The notes under the pieces were generated by a model. The model did no database searches. It was not told the origin of the DNA and saw nothing but the letters and a program-made list of their open reading frames with translations. The translations under genes were made by a program, and so were the position numbers. Positions 46,630 to 55,121 of a stretch of DNA of 64,000 nt are shown one piece after another. The stretch comes from Shewanella frigidimarina (GTDB lineage: Bacteria > Pseudomonadota > Gammaproteobacteria > Enterobacterales > Shewanellaceae). Where the stretch lies: the NCBI RefSeq assembly GCF_003797125.1, contig NZ_RKKE01000003.1:248001-312000 (forward strand). The letters are read 5' to 3'. Position 1 is the first letter of the stretch. Each line of letters opens with the position of its first letter.

Positions 46630-47349
46630 ATGTGTAAAGATTGCGGCTGTTCAATTACCCATGATCATGACCATACTCTTCATAGTAATCCTCAGCTTAA
46701 CGATAAAAAGACCTTAGCGGTTATCCATAAAATATTGGATAAAAATGATGTCGAAGCACAGCATAATCGTGATCATTTTGCGGCTCATCAGGTCAGCGCC
46801 TTTAATCTAATGAGTAGCCCTGGCAGCGGTAAAACCAGTCTTTTAGAATGTTTACATGAATACCTTGATGCTCGCTATGCCGTGATCGAAGGCGACCTTG
46901 AAACCTCACGCGATGCCGACCGTTTAATTGCCAAGGGTATCAACGCCTATCAAATTCAAACTGGCTCTGCCTGTCACCTTGATGCATTTATGGTTCACGG
47001 CGCCCTGCATCACATTAATTTAGATAATGTTGATATTTGCTTCGTTGAGAACGTGGGAAATCTTGTGTGTCCTGCCAGTTATGATGTTGGCACCCATAAA
47101 AATATTGTGTTGTTATCTGTGCCTGAAGGTGACGATAAAATTGAGAAGTATCCGGTGATGTTCCGCCGAGCTGACTTAGTGGTTATCACTAAATCTGACC
47201 TACTTCCTTACTTTGACTTTAGTATTGACGAAGCCAAAGCACAGTTAAGTAAATTGAATCCAGATGTCGAATTGCTCGTCGTGTCAGTGAAAAATCCTGA
47301 TTCAATGAAAGTATTGGCAACATGGTTTGATGAACATAAGGAATATTAA
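46630..47349 (+). CDS. hypB: Hydrogenase nickel incorporation GTPase HypB
   Basis: A 239-residue GTPase that delivers nickel to the large subunit together with HypA. The N-terminus has the metal motif CKDCGC followed by a His-rich stretch (THDHDHTLH). The P-loop is SSPGSGKTSLLE (about 58-69); switch regions and the G-domain metal site SACHLD are present, as are FVENVGNLVCPA and ITKSDLL. Ribosome site AAGGAA. First gene of hypBCDEA; hypC follows after two bases. Confidence 0.97.
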   Translation: MCKDCGCSITHDHDHTLHSNPQLNDKKTLAVIHKILDKNDVEAQHNRDHFAAHQVSAFNLMSSPGSGKTSLLECLHEYLDARYAVIEGDLETSRDADRLIAKGINAYQIQTGSACHLDAFMVHGALHHINLDNVDICFVENVGNLVCPASYDVGTHKNIVLLSVPEGDDKIEKYPVMFRRADLVVITKSDLLPYFDFSIDEAKAQLSKLNPDVELLVVSVKNPDSMKVLATWFDEHKEY

Positions 47350-47351
47350 CT

Positions 47352-47594
47352 ATGTGCTTATCAGTACCATCAAAAGTAGTTGAAATTCATGACGATGAAA
47401 CAGTCACTGTTGATACGCTTGGTGTTAAACGTCGTGTGAGTTGTCATTTGATATGCGATCCGTTGGCGTTAGGCGACTTCGTATTGATTCACATCGGTTT
47501 TGTGATGAATAAAATTGACCACAATGATGCGCAAGAAAGCCTCGATTTATATCAACAAATTGTCGCTGAGATGGAATTGGAGTCTGAGCAATGA
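47352..47594 (+). CDS. hypC: Hydrogenase assembly chaperone HypC
   Basis: An 80-residue chaperone with the essential MCLSVPSKV start, in which Cys2 binds the Fe(CN)2CO unit with HypD. The OB-like fold residues (VDTLGVKRRVS, GDFVLIHIGFVMNKID) are typical. It overlaps hypD by four bases. Confidence 0.96.
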   Translation: MCLSVPSKVVEIHDDETVTVDTLGVKRRVSCHLICDPLALGDFVLIHIGFVMNKIDHNDAQESLDLYQQIVAEMELESEQ

Positions 47595-48718
47595 TTAGCC
47601 TCAATGACTTTTATCAAGGGTTTCGAGATCCTCAGACTATTCGTCATTTAGCGCAATTGATAGCTCAACAAGCGGCTAAAACGACTGAGCAAATTAACAT
47701 TATGGAAGTGTGTGGTGGCCATACCCATACCATTATGAAGTACGGTTTATTACAGCTATTACCCGACAATATTCACTTTATTCATGGCCCAGGCTGTCCA
47801 GTGTGCGTTATGCCTAAAGAACGAATTGACCATGCAGCCACCCTTGCCTCACAAGCCGATACCATTTTAGTCACCCTAGGCGACATGATTAGAGTGCCGG
47901 GTTCAATGGGGAGCTTGGCGCAGTTTCGGGCTAATGGCTGCGATATTAGGCCAATATATGACCCATTAGATACCTTAAAAATTGCCCAGGATAATCCTGA
48001 CAAAACAGTGATTTTTTTCGCTATTGGTTTTGAAACCTCTACGCCCATGACTGCCGCTTTACTGGCGCAGGCTGAAGCGCTGAAAATAGATAATATCTTG
48101 TTTCATATAAACCATGTGCTGGTTCCACCCGCCATTGATGCTGTGATGTCTGATAGTCGCAGTAAAGTAAACGCTTTTATCGGTCCGGCACACGTAAGCG
48201 TGATTAGTGGTGCTCAAATCTACCAATCTACAGTCGACCAATACAAAACACCTGTTGTGGTGTCTGGGTTTGAACCGGTAGATGTAATGGAATCAATTTT
48301 ACGTATTACACGTCAAAAAGTGGCAGGCAAAGCAGAGCTAGATAACCAATACAGTCGCTCAGTGAGTTACGAGGGCAACATTGCCGCTCAACAGCTGGTC
48401 GACAAATATTTTATGGTCCGCGACAGCTTTCGCTGGCGCGGACTAGGCCCTATTGCCAAGTCAGCTCTAACATTACGGCCTGAATATCATCATCGCGATG
48501 CTGAACGCATTTATGCAAAAGTATTACCGACAACCGAAATTGACGACCATAAAGCCTGTATGTGTGGCGATATTTTGCGAGGCTTAGCCAATCCTAAAGA
48601 CTGCAAAGTGTTTGGCAGAGGTTGCTCACCACAAACACCGCTAGGCAGCTGCATGGTTAGCTCAGAAGGCGCGTGTAATGCTTATTACCGCTATGGAGAA
48701 GTTAATCATGACATCTAA
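47591..48718 (+). CDS. hypD: Hydrogenase formation protein HypD
   Basis: A 375-residue iron-sulfur scaffold on which the Fe(CN)2CO group is built. Conserved blocks: MEVCGGHTHTIMKYG, HGPGCPVCVMP, and the C-terminal [4Fe-4S] region with cysteines in KACMCGDILRGL, DCKVFGRGCSP, GSCMVSSEGAC. Complete and the usual length. Overlaps hypC at its start and hypE at its end. Confidence 0.97.
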   Translation: MISLNDFYQGFRDPQTIRHLAQLIAQQAAKTTEQINIMEVCGGHTHTIMKYGLLQLLPDNIHFIHGPGCPVCVMPKERIDHAATLASQADTILVTLGDMIRVPGSMGSLAQFRANGCDIRPIYDPLDTLKIAQDNPDKTVIFFAIGFETSTPMTAALLAQAEALKIDNILFHINHVLVPPAIDAVMSDSRSKVNAFIGPAHVSVISGAQIYQSTVDQYKTPVVVSGFEPVDVMESILRITRQKVAGKAELDNQYSRSVSYEGNIAAQQLVDKYFMVRDSFRWRGLGPIAKSALTLRPEYHHRDAERIYAKVLPTTEIDDHKACMCGDILRGLANPKDCKVFGRGCSPQTPLGSCMVSSEGACNAYYRYGEVNHDI

Positions 48719-49715
48719 AAAGACGATTCAACTTAGCCACGGTGGTGGCGGTAAAGAAATGGATCAATTGATCCACGATTTGTTTTTTAAAGCCTTTGAT
48801 AATCCTATTTTAACTTCGCAAGAAGACGCGGCCAAATTGAATATGTGTGGCCATATTGCTTTTACCACCGACTCTTTTACCGTCTCACCGTTATTTTTCG
48901 CTGGTGGCGATATCGGTAAACTCGCGATTGCAGGCACAGTAAACGATTTAGCCATGATGGCTGCACAACCCGAATATTTAAGCTGTAGTTTTATTATTGA
49001 AGAAGGTTTTCCATTGGATGACTTAACCACTATTGTGAATAGCATGGCAGCTGAATTACACAAATCAGGCGCGCGGATAGTTTGCGGCGACACTAAAGTG
49101 GTGCCCAAAGGCTGTGCTGATGGGCTATTTATTAATACCTCTGGTGTAGGGCGTATTTTGCATCCTGATATTTCAGTTCGTAATTTACAAGTGGGTGATG
49201 CCATTATTGTCTCTCGTGACATTGGTTGTCATGGGGCGGCAATTTTAATGGCCCGTGATGGCTTAACGCTGGAATCTGAGTTACGCAGTGACTGCGATAC
49301 GCTATGGCCGATTATTGAACAACTGCTGGTGGCAAATATCGATATTCATGCCATGCGAGATGCGACCCGCGGTGGCTTATCTGCAGTACTCAATGAGTGG
49401 GCGAAAGCATCGAACATTGGCATTGATGTCGAAGAAGCCAGCATTCCAATTTGTGATGAAGTAAAAGGCTTATGTGAGTTATTTGGCTTTGAACCTTTTG
49501 ATTTAGCCAATGAAGGCACCTTTATTATGGCATTGCCTATGGATTTAGCCGAAGGTGCAATTGAGGTGATGCAGCGCTATGGACATTGTGAACACGCAGC
49601 AATTATTGGCCACGTTACCGAGCGTCACCCTGGCAAAGTGGTGCTACAAACACCTTGGGGCAGCAGTCGCTATTTAGATTTACCACAAGGTGAATTACTA
49701 CCAAGGATTTGTTAA
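48708..49715 (+). CDS. hypE: Carbamoyl-dehydratase HypE
   Basis: A 335-residue PurM-fold enzyme that dehydrates the carbamoyl group on its C-terminal cysteine to thiocyanate. It begins at ATG 48708 (MTSKKTIQLSHGGGGKEM) with GGAGAAG upstream; a longer frame from 48678 lies inside hypD. DATRGGLSAVLNEWA and NEGTFIMAL are typical, and the protein ends in the required PRIC. TAATG overlap with hypA. Confidence 0.97.
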   Translation: MTSKKTIQLSHGGGGKEMDQLIHDLFFKAFDNPILTSQEDAAKLNMCGHIAFTTDSFTVSPLFFAGGDIGKLAIAGTVNDLAMMAAQPEYLSCSFIIEEGFPLDDLTTIVNSMAAELHKSGARIVCGDTKVVPKGCADGLFINTSGVGRILHPDISVRNLQVGDAIIVSRDIGCHGAAILMARDGLTLESELRSDCDTLWPIIEQLLVANIDIHAMRDATRGGLSAVLNEWAKASNIGIDVEEASIPICDEVKGLCELFGFEPFDLANEGTFIMALPMDLAEGAIEVMQRYGHCEHAAIIGHVTERHPGKVVLQTPWGSSRYLDLPQGELLPRIC

Positions 49716-50059
49716 TGCACGAATACTCGATTGTAATGTCATTAATGGAACAATGTGAAGCACTTGCACAGCAGCATAAAGCCACACGAATTGAGCAAGT
49801 TGAACTGAAAATTGGGGTGTTAAGTGGCGTTGAGCCTGCCCTACTGTCGAAAGCGTTTGAAACCTTTAAATTAGACAGTGTTTGTCATGAGGCAAGATTA
49901 GTTATTAATGTGCAGCCATTAGTGTTGCAGTGCAATCACTGCGAACAACAATCGCAAGTAGATGAACGAACCATTGTTTGCCCTATTTGCCAGTCTAATA
50001 AAACCACCGTGATTGACGGTGAAGACATGATGTTAATGCAGCTTGTGATGGATACGTAG
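49715..50059 (+). CDS. hypA: Hydrogenase nickel chaperone HypA
   Basis: A 114-residue nickel chaperone. The start must be ATG 49715, giving MHEYSIVMSLM with the nickel-binding His2; the longer frame would hide it. The zinc site is CNHCEQQ...CPICQSN. The start overlaps the hypE stop by one base. Works with HypB. Confidence 0.96.
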   Translation: MHEYSIVMSLMEQCEALAQQHKATRIEQVELKIGVLSGVEPALLSKAFETFKLDSVCHEARLVINVQPLVLQCNHCEQQSQVDERTIVCPICQSNKTTVIDGEDMMLMQLVMDT

Positions 50060-50138
50060 CACGAGTTTTTATCAAAGCGTTATATTGAAATACCCTAACC
50101 TAATAACCAGAGTAACCTTAAAATAGAAGGACAACACC

Positions 50139-50303
50139 ATGAAATACTTATCAATTGCCTTTATCCTTGCCACTATTCCATCTATTGCTATGGCACATGA
50201 GGGCCATGGTGGTGTTGGACTGTTTCACCATTTTATTCAATTAACACCCGCCATTGCTCTTGTGGCCATTGTGGCGTTTATCTATTGGAAGCGCACTAAG
50301 TAA
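50139..50303 (+). CDS. Small His-rich single-helix membrane protein
   Basis: A 54-residue frame from ATG 50139 with a good ribosome site (AGAAGG, eight bases upstream). It has a signal peptide (MKYLSIAFILATIPSIAMA), then HEGHGGVGLFHHF, rich in histidine and glycine, and a single membrane helix (about 36-50) ending WKRTK. The first processed residues recall the His-rich start of HupE/UreJ nickel transporters (AHPGHG), but the remaining helices of those proteins are missing. Directly downstream of hypA and before the terminator, so in the hyp transcript. It may bind metal ions at the periplasmic face; function is inferred from position only. Confidence 0.7.
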   Translation: MKYLSIAFILATIPSIAMAHEGHGGVGLFHHFIQLTPAIALVAIVAFIYWKRTK

Positions 50304-50423
50304 TTGCCTAACCTGTAGTCAACACGTACTGTGGAGCAAAGCTAAAATGGTTTGCTAGATCAACGCGATTAAACATTGGTTAACACATTGCTTTAAACGT
50401 TGAGAATATGATGCTCCCAAACA

Positions 50424-50450
50424 AATAAGCCTTCCATCGGAAGGCTTATT
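50424..50450. terminator. Bidirectional terminator between hyp and acyl-CoA dehydrogenase
   Basis: AATAAGCCTTCC (50424-50435) pairs exactly with GGAAGGCTTATT (50439-50450) over a three-base loop. It lies between the convergent small membrane-protein gene and the leftward dehydrogenase ending at 50474, and can serve both. Confidence 0.85.
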
Positions 50451-50473
50451 ATCTTGTTGCATTACAAACAGGC

Positions 50474-52231
50474 TTAGAACATTTCAGCAGGCATTGCCAT
50501 TATCGATTTATCACCTTGATTAACTTGTGATAAATGATACTGAGATTTTGATAACAGCTTATCCATATAGAAGTCAGCCACAAACTGCTTTTGGGCAGCA
50601 AAGGTTTTATCTTCATGGCTTGACGCTTTGTCGGCCATCAATAGCCAGAAGTAACCGTATAGGGCATAACCAAAGGCATCTAAGAAGTCGACCGCACAAG
50701 AATTGACTAATGCTGGTTGAGTTTTCTTGTTGTCATTGACGTAGTTAGCTGTCGTGAGCAACTCAGCAAACACTTGGCTTACCATGGCTTTATGTTCAGC
50801 ATTAGCTTGAGTTAATTGTGCAAGACTTGCATTCACTTCAGCAACAAATTCAGTCAAAGTGACCACATTGTCGTAAGTAATTTTACGGCCTAAAAAGTCG
50901 ATTGCTTGAATACCGTTAGTGCCTTCGTATATTTGTGCAATACGGGTATCACGAACAAATTGCTCGATTCCGGTTTCACGAATATAACCATGACCGCCAA
51001 ACACTTGTTGGCCCATAACTGTGGCATCTAAACCGCGGTCGGTTAAAAATGCTTTTGAAACAGGTGTGAGCAAACCAACGTACCTAGCCGCTTTAGCTTG
51101 CACATCGCCGCTGGCATATTTTGCTAAATCTAGCTGCTTACCGGTATAAACCGATAATGCACGGCCTGCTTCTGTCATCGCACGGATAGTTAATAACATG
51201 CGACGTACATCGCCATGCACAATAATCGGATCAGACGTTGCACCCGTTGCAGAACCTGCTGCAGCAACACCCTGTAGGCGTTCTTTAGCATAATCACTGG
51301 CCATTTGATAAGCCGCTTGTGCGTTACCTAAACCTTGTAAACCAATGGCTAAACGTTCGTAGTTCATCATAGTGAACATACACACTAAACCGCGGTCAGG
51401 CTCACCAACTAAAAAGCCTTTGGCATTATCGTAGTTCATCACACAGGTAGCAGACGCTTTAAGACCCATTTTGTGTTCAATAGAACCCACCGTAACACCA
51501 TTAGATTCGCCTAAGCTACCATCGGCATTGACGCTGATTTTAGGTACGATAAACAATGATATGCCTTTCGAACCGGGCAGTTTTGCTAATACTAAATGAA
51601 TCACGTTTTCAGTTAAGTCATGATCGCCGCCAGTAATAAAAATCTTGTTACCGGTAATAGAATAACTGCCATCATCAAGTGGTTCAGCTTTAGTACGAAT
51701 ACCTTTTAAGTCAGAACCTGCATGTGGCTCGGTCATGTCCATTGCGCCAGCCCATTGGCCAGAATATAAATTAGGTAAATAAGTTTGTTTTAATTGATCA
51801 TTTGCATGTGCGTTGATACATAATGCTGCACCGGCTGTTAGGGAGTTGTATAACGTAAATGAATTACACGAGCTATAATTCATTTCATCAACTAACACGC
51901 CAAGCATTTTCGGCATCCCCATGCCACCAAAATCTGACTCGCCGCAAAGCCCTACCCAGCCACCTTCAGAAAACTGTTGATACACTTCTTTAAAGCCATC
52001 TGGAGTAATAATGTCATTACCTTTATGAACCACACCTTGCTCATCACCACTGCGATTTAAAGGGTGAAGCAGATCACGGCTGATCTTATTCGCTTCATCT
52101 AGAATGGCTAATGCGGTATCCATGTCGACAACATCTGCCATAGCAGGAAGTTGTTCCCACGTAGCTTGGGCATCAAATACCTGTTCCAACAAGAATTGCA
52201 TGTCCTTCAACGGGGCTTGGTATGGGTTCAT
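50474..52231 (-). CDS. Acyl-CoA dehydrogenase (DmdC/FadE5-type)
   Basis: A 585-residue flavoprotein that puts a trans double bond into acyl-CoA. The larger size and C-terminal extension match the 3-methylmercaptopropionyl-CoA dehydrogenase (DmdC)-like branch. Visible: FAD/substrate segments MDMTEPHAGSDLKGIRTKA and ITGNKIFITGGDHD, MGLKASATCVMNYDNA, the GQQVFGGHGYIRETG motif and RIAQIYEGTNGIQAIDFLGRK-like active-site loop with the expected catalytic Glu. Whether the substrate is a fatty acyl-CoA or methylthio-propionyl-CoA cannot be decided. It has a palindromic operator 20 bases before the start, and a dienoyl-CoA-reductase-like gene lies nearby on the same strand. Confidence 0.93.
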   Translation of the reverse strand: MNPYQAPLKDMQFLLEQVFDAQATWEQLPAMADVVDMDTALAILDEANKISRDLLHPLNRSGDEQGVVHKGNDIITPDGFKEVYQQFSEGGWVGLCGESDFGGMGMPKMLGVLVDEMNYSSCNSFTLYNSLTAGAALCINAHANDQLKQTYLPNLYSGQWAGAMDMTEPHAGSDLKGIRTKAEPLDDGSYSITGNKIFITGGDHDLTENVIHLVLAKLPGSKGISLFIVPKISVNADGSLGESNGVTVGSIEHKMGLKASATCVMNYDNAKGFLVGEPDRGLVCMFTMMNYERLAIGLQGLGNAQAAYQMASDYAKERLQGVAAAGSATGATSDPIIVHGDVRRMLLTIRAMTEAGRALSVYTGKQLDLAKYASGDVQAKAARYVGLLTPVSKAFLTDRGLDATVMGQQVFGGHGYIRETGIEQFVRDTRIAQIYEGTNGIQAIDFLGRKITYDNVVTLTEFVAEVNASLAQLTQANAEHKAMVSQVFAELLTTANYVNDNKKTQPALVNSCAVDFLDAFGYALYGYFWLLMADKASSHEDKTFAAQKQFVADFYMDKLLSKSQYHLSQVNQGDKSIMAMPAEMF

Positions 52232-52250
52232 AAGAGTCTCTTAAACAAAT

Positions 52251-52272
52251 AATTAAAACAGTTGTTTTAATT
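52251..52272 (-). promoter_or_regulatory. Perfect 10-2-10 palindrome upstream of acyl-CoA dehydrogenase
   Basis: AATTAAAACA (52251-52260), GT, TGTTTTAATT (52263-52272): an exact palindrome 20 bases before the start codon, so within the leader or promoter. Its AAACA..TGTTT core resembles operators of TetR-family fatty-acid regulators such as PsrA in Shewanella; the regulator is inferred. Confidence 0.7.
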
Positions 52273-52482
52273 TATACTAAAGCGTCACAAAAAGAAAAGC
52301 TTTTTAGCAATTATCTAACCATAATTTGACGAATGTCGACTCATACCAGCCTTTATCTCGATAGTTTATGTTTCTCAGCCCAATAGGGTTCCAATGAGTT
52401 ACAATTACCCGTACGATCCTTGAGTTAGCAGCTTATTTGATTGAGATCTGTGGTTTTTTTGAACTTTATTTTATGACCCAAT

Positions 52483-52560
52483 AGTTCCAAACCCAAGTAT
52501 TAAGCCACAGTATTAAACCTTAGTATTAAGCCCGAGTATTAAACTCTAGTAATAAACCAT
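52483..52560. repeat. 13-bp tandem array (six copies)
   Basis: Six consecutive 13-mers: AGTTCCAAACCCA, AGTATTAAGCCAC, AGTATTAAACCTT, AGTATTAAGCCCG, AGTATTAAACTCT and AGTAATAAACCAT. The consensus is AGTATTAARCCNN. The last unit ends 16 bases before the start codon of the following gene. It is AT-rich, and several copies contain TATTAA. Confidence 0.85.
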
Positions 52561-52576
52561 AGCGAACGGCACTTAT

Positions 52577-53512
52577 ATGCATACACGTACTGAGCAGATC
52601 CCTTCATCATCTTCCCTATCTGGGCACTATCAGCAGATCACCGTCATTGGCAATGCACATGGCGATTGGCAACCTGCCGACATTGGACATACTTTCATTT
52701 TTAATGGGACTGAACATGATGCCGATAACGTTATTAACATTTGTAATGGCCCTTATGCCGGTTCGCATCAAGCCTTCGTTGTCAGTAATAGTCTAGATGA
52801 CAATCAGTTAGTTTCATTACTAACCGAAGTGGGTGAAAAACTCGAAGGACAACTTAACTGCTGGCCATCTTCGGGATTGGCGACCATTCTATTGATGTCG
52901 TTGATGGCAACACAGGTCAATGTACAACGTATGTCTTTATTACCGTCTTTAGCTAGACCCAACGATATGCCCGCTTCAGAACATTTGCCTTGCATGGTGC
53001 ATAATTGGTTAGGTGAGCGCCGTATTGCATTAGGTTTGCAACTCACCAATAATAATATTCAGTGGCCCGAATTGTTTGTAGATGATGCATCTACCCTATT
53101 GCTACACGATGTTGAACCTGTTGATATTAATCCGTTTGAAGTACTGTTGAGCGATGCGGTTCGTCGACGCCAAAATGATATATTGACCCCAGACAACGCT
53201 GATCCGCAATTTAAAATCGCCCAGCGTTTAGCCTTGCAAGTAACGACCGAACAACCTGATAATCTTGAAGTACAATATGCGTTGTTAGCCGCCTTGAGTA
53301 ACTTACCAAGCGTGCAATGGTTAACCTATGCTAACCAAAGCGACCTAATTATGGCCGAGTCGTTGTTTTACAATCAGTATCCACAAACAGCCAGTTATTG
53401 GTACCTTATTGATAATCAAGCATCACAATACTTAGACACAATCCGCCATCACCTTGCTTATTGTCAGCAAGTCATTGCGTTAACGGCAAAACAGGCTAAT
53501 GCAGACTCGTAA
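52577..53512 (+). CDS. Hypothetical protein downstream of the 13-bp array
   Basis: A 311-residue soluble protein without signal peptide. I do not recognise its family. Visible features: an N-terminal beta-rich part (HYQQITVIGNAHGDWQP), CWPSSGLATILLMSLMA in the middle, and a helical C-terminal third with several Gln/Leu-rich helices (PQFKIAQRLALQVTTEQ). No ribosome site of note before ATG 52577 (ACGGCACTTAT). A strong terminator follows, so it is a single-gene unit. Its expression may depend on the tandem array just upstream. Confidence 0.75.
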   Translation: MHTRTEQIPSSSSLSGHYQQITVIGNAHGDWQPADIGHTFIFNGTEHDADNVINICNGPYAGSHQAFVVSNSLDDNQLVSLLTEVGEKLEGQLNCWPSSGLATILLMSLMATQVNVQRMSLLPSLARPNDMPASEHLPCMVHNWLGERRIALGLQLTNNNIQWPELFVDDASTLLLHDVEPVDINPFEVLLSDAVRRRQNDILTPDNADPQFKIAQRLALQVTTEQPDNLEVQYALLAALSNLPSVQWLTYANQSDLIMAESLFYNQYPQTASYWYLIDNQASQYLDTIRHHLAYCQQVIALTAKQANADS

Positions 53513-53532
53513 AATATTGATTAACACCAAAC

Positions 53533-53561
53533 AAAAACGCCTCTATTTAGAGGCGTTTTTT
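53533..53561. terminator. Bidirectional terminator
   Basis: AAAAACGCCTCT (53533-53544) pairs with AGAGGCGTTTTT (53549-53560) over a four-base loop. A/T tracts on both sides allow use by the rightward hypothetical gene and the leftward DUF2058 gene. Confidence 0.93.
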
Positions 53562-53589
53562 GTTAATGATTAACGGTTAATGGTAACAC

Positions 53590-54141
53590 TTACCACATTA
53601 AATCATCTGGAATTGCATAATCTGCATATGGGTCATCGGCTCCGCTCACTTGCGCAACAGAATCTTTAGCGGCTTTATCCCACAAGTAACCACACCATTG
53701 TGGAACAAGTAACTTCACTCGCTCTGCGAGCTTATGCGGTACGATGTAGGTTTTATCTTCATAACGGACGATGCCTAAACTGCCATTGAGTAAATCAGCT
53801 TGGATTTTATCGGTAATATAAACCGAATAAATCTTGTTTTCTAACGTGAAGTTAAACTTAAGTTCAGCATCACGCGCTACGGTAATAGCAAACTTAGAAA
53901 ACTCGCTGATTAAACCACGCACTTGACCTTTTTCAGCTGCTGCAGCAAAGCGCTTTTCATTCAATGCTTTATCTTTTTTCGCTTGCAATAATTTTTGCTC
54001 AGCAATTTGTTGCTTAAGCTCTGAGCTGCCGTCGTCAACTTTGGCTTTTTTGTCACGACGCTTTTGTGTTTTTGCGTCACGTACTTTTTGTTTACTGGCA
54101 AGACCTGCTTTAAGCAGTTGGTCTTGTAATGCATTAGCCAT
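53590..54141 (-). CDS. DUF2058 family protein (YaiL-like)
   Basis: A 183-residue protein with a very charged N-terminal half (KQKVRDAKTQKRRDKKAK, then QIAEQKLLQAKKDKALNEKR, likely a basic coiled coil) and a compact C-terminal half with IYSVYITDKIQADLLNG and YIVPHKLAERVKLLVPQ. This is the YaiL/DUF2058 architecture; family members have been linked to nucleoid or nucleic-acid association but no activity is certain. A good AGGTAAATT site precedes ATG 54141. Probably co-transcribed with the SDR upstream (27 bases). Confidence 0.93.
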   Translation of the reverse strand: MANALQDQLLKAGLASKQKVRDAKTQKRRDKKAKVDDGSSELKQQIAEQKLLQAKKDKALNEKRFAAAAEKGQVRGLISEFSKFAITVARDAELKFNFTLENKIYSVYITDKIQADLLNGSLGIVRYEDKTYIVPHKLAERVKLLVPQWCGYLWDKAAKDSVAQVSGADDPYADYAIPDDLMW

Positions 54142-54168
54142 GGAATTTACCTTTAAATTTATCGATTT

Positions 54169-55017
54169 TTATAAACCGTGCTTGGCGGCTATGTCGCCTA
54201 ATTCTGTCATCGCAATACTGGCACCACCCAATGACCAACCACCATCTACAGGTAATACAACACCCGTAATGTATGACGCCATATCGGATGCAAGAAACAA
54301 AGCTGCATTGGCAATATCTTGACCTTTACCATTGCGTTTTAGCGGCACACTATTGGCCACTCGCTGTTGCAGTTCATCACTGGGGGCTAAGCGGTTAAAG
54401 CCTTCGGTATCTGCAATTGGACCTGGGACAATAGAGTTAATTCGTATCCCCTCAACACCCCACTCTAGTGCTAATGTACGAGTTAACATATCGACGCCGG
54501 CTTTAGCGGCGCAAACATGCACTTGTAATGGCATCGCGATATACGCTTGTGGTGCTGAAATTTGAATAATGCTGGCATTCGGACGTGATAATAATGGGTA
54601 AGCTTGTTTTAATACTTGAAAACTGCCAATTAAATCAATATCAATAACCGATTTAAAACCATTGTTCGAAAGCTTTGCCGCACTGGCCGGAAAGTTACCC
54701 GCAGCCCCACTCACTAACACATCGATATGACCGTAGAGATCTGCAATTTTTGCAAAACCAACCGTTAATGCATCATTGTCACGTACATCAAAACTGACGC
54801 CTAAATGCTTGGCGTTTGGGTTAGCTTGGTTCAGTAATTCTACCGCGGCATTAACCTTATCAATACTGCGACTCGCGACCGCAACATTGGCTCCAGCGCT
54901 AGCAAATTGAATCGCAACTTGAAGGTTTATTCCAGATGTACCGCCAACCACAACAACATTTTTACCGGTGTAATCAAATCCTTTGCCATCAAACCCTTTG
55001 TCATCAAACATAGTCAT
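54169..55017 (-). CDS. SDR oxidoreductase of the 2,4-dienoyl-CoA reductase type
   Basis: A 282-residue short-chain dehydrogenase. Cofactor loop VVVGGTSGINLQVA, AASR-like VASRSIDKV and GAAGNFPA (the NNAG position). The usual YxxxK is replaced by HVCAAKAG: the lysine remains but tyrosine is absent, the pattern seen in 2,4-dienoyl-CoA reductases, where other residues take over. This fits a role in unsaturated fatty-acid breakdown alongside the acyl-CoA dehydrogenase. It ends with the common GVVLPVDGGWSLGG. Followed after 27 bases by the DUF2058 gene. Confidence 0.9.
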   Translation of the reverse strand: MTMFDDKGFDGKGFDYTGKNVVVVGGTSGINLQVAIQFASAGANVAVASRSIDKVNAAVELLNQANPNAKHLGVSFDVRDNDALTVGFAKIADLYGHIDVLVSGAAGNFPASAAKLSNNGFKSVIDIDLIGSFQVLKQAYPLLSRPNASIIQISAPQAYIAMPLQVHVCAAKAGVDMLTRTLALEWGVEGIRINSIVPGPIADTEGFNRLAPSDELQQRVANSVPLKRNGKGQDIANAALFLASDMASYITGVVLPVDGGWSLGGASIAMTELGDIAAKHGL

Positions 55018-55121
55018 CCCTTATTTCTGTGTGATTTGGTTAATGTAGATAAGGTATCTTTACCCACTAGATTGACTAAATACAGTGACGCAGTCAACCT
55101 AACCGTTAGCGATATAACAAA

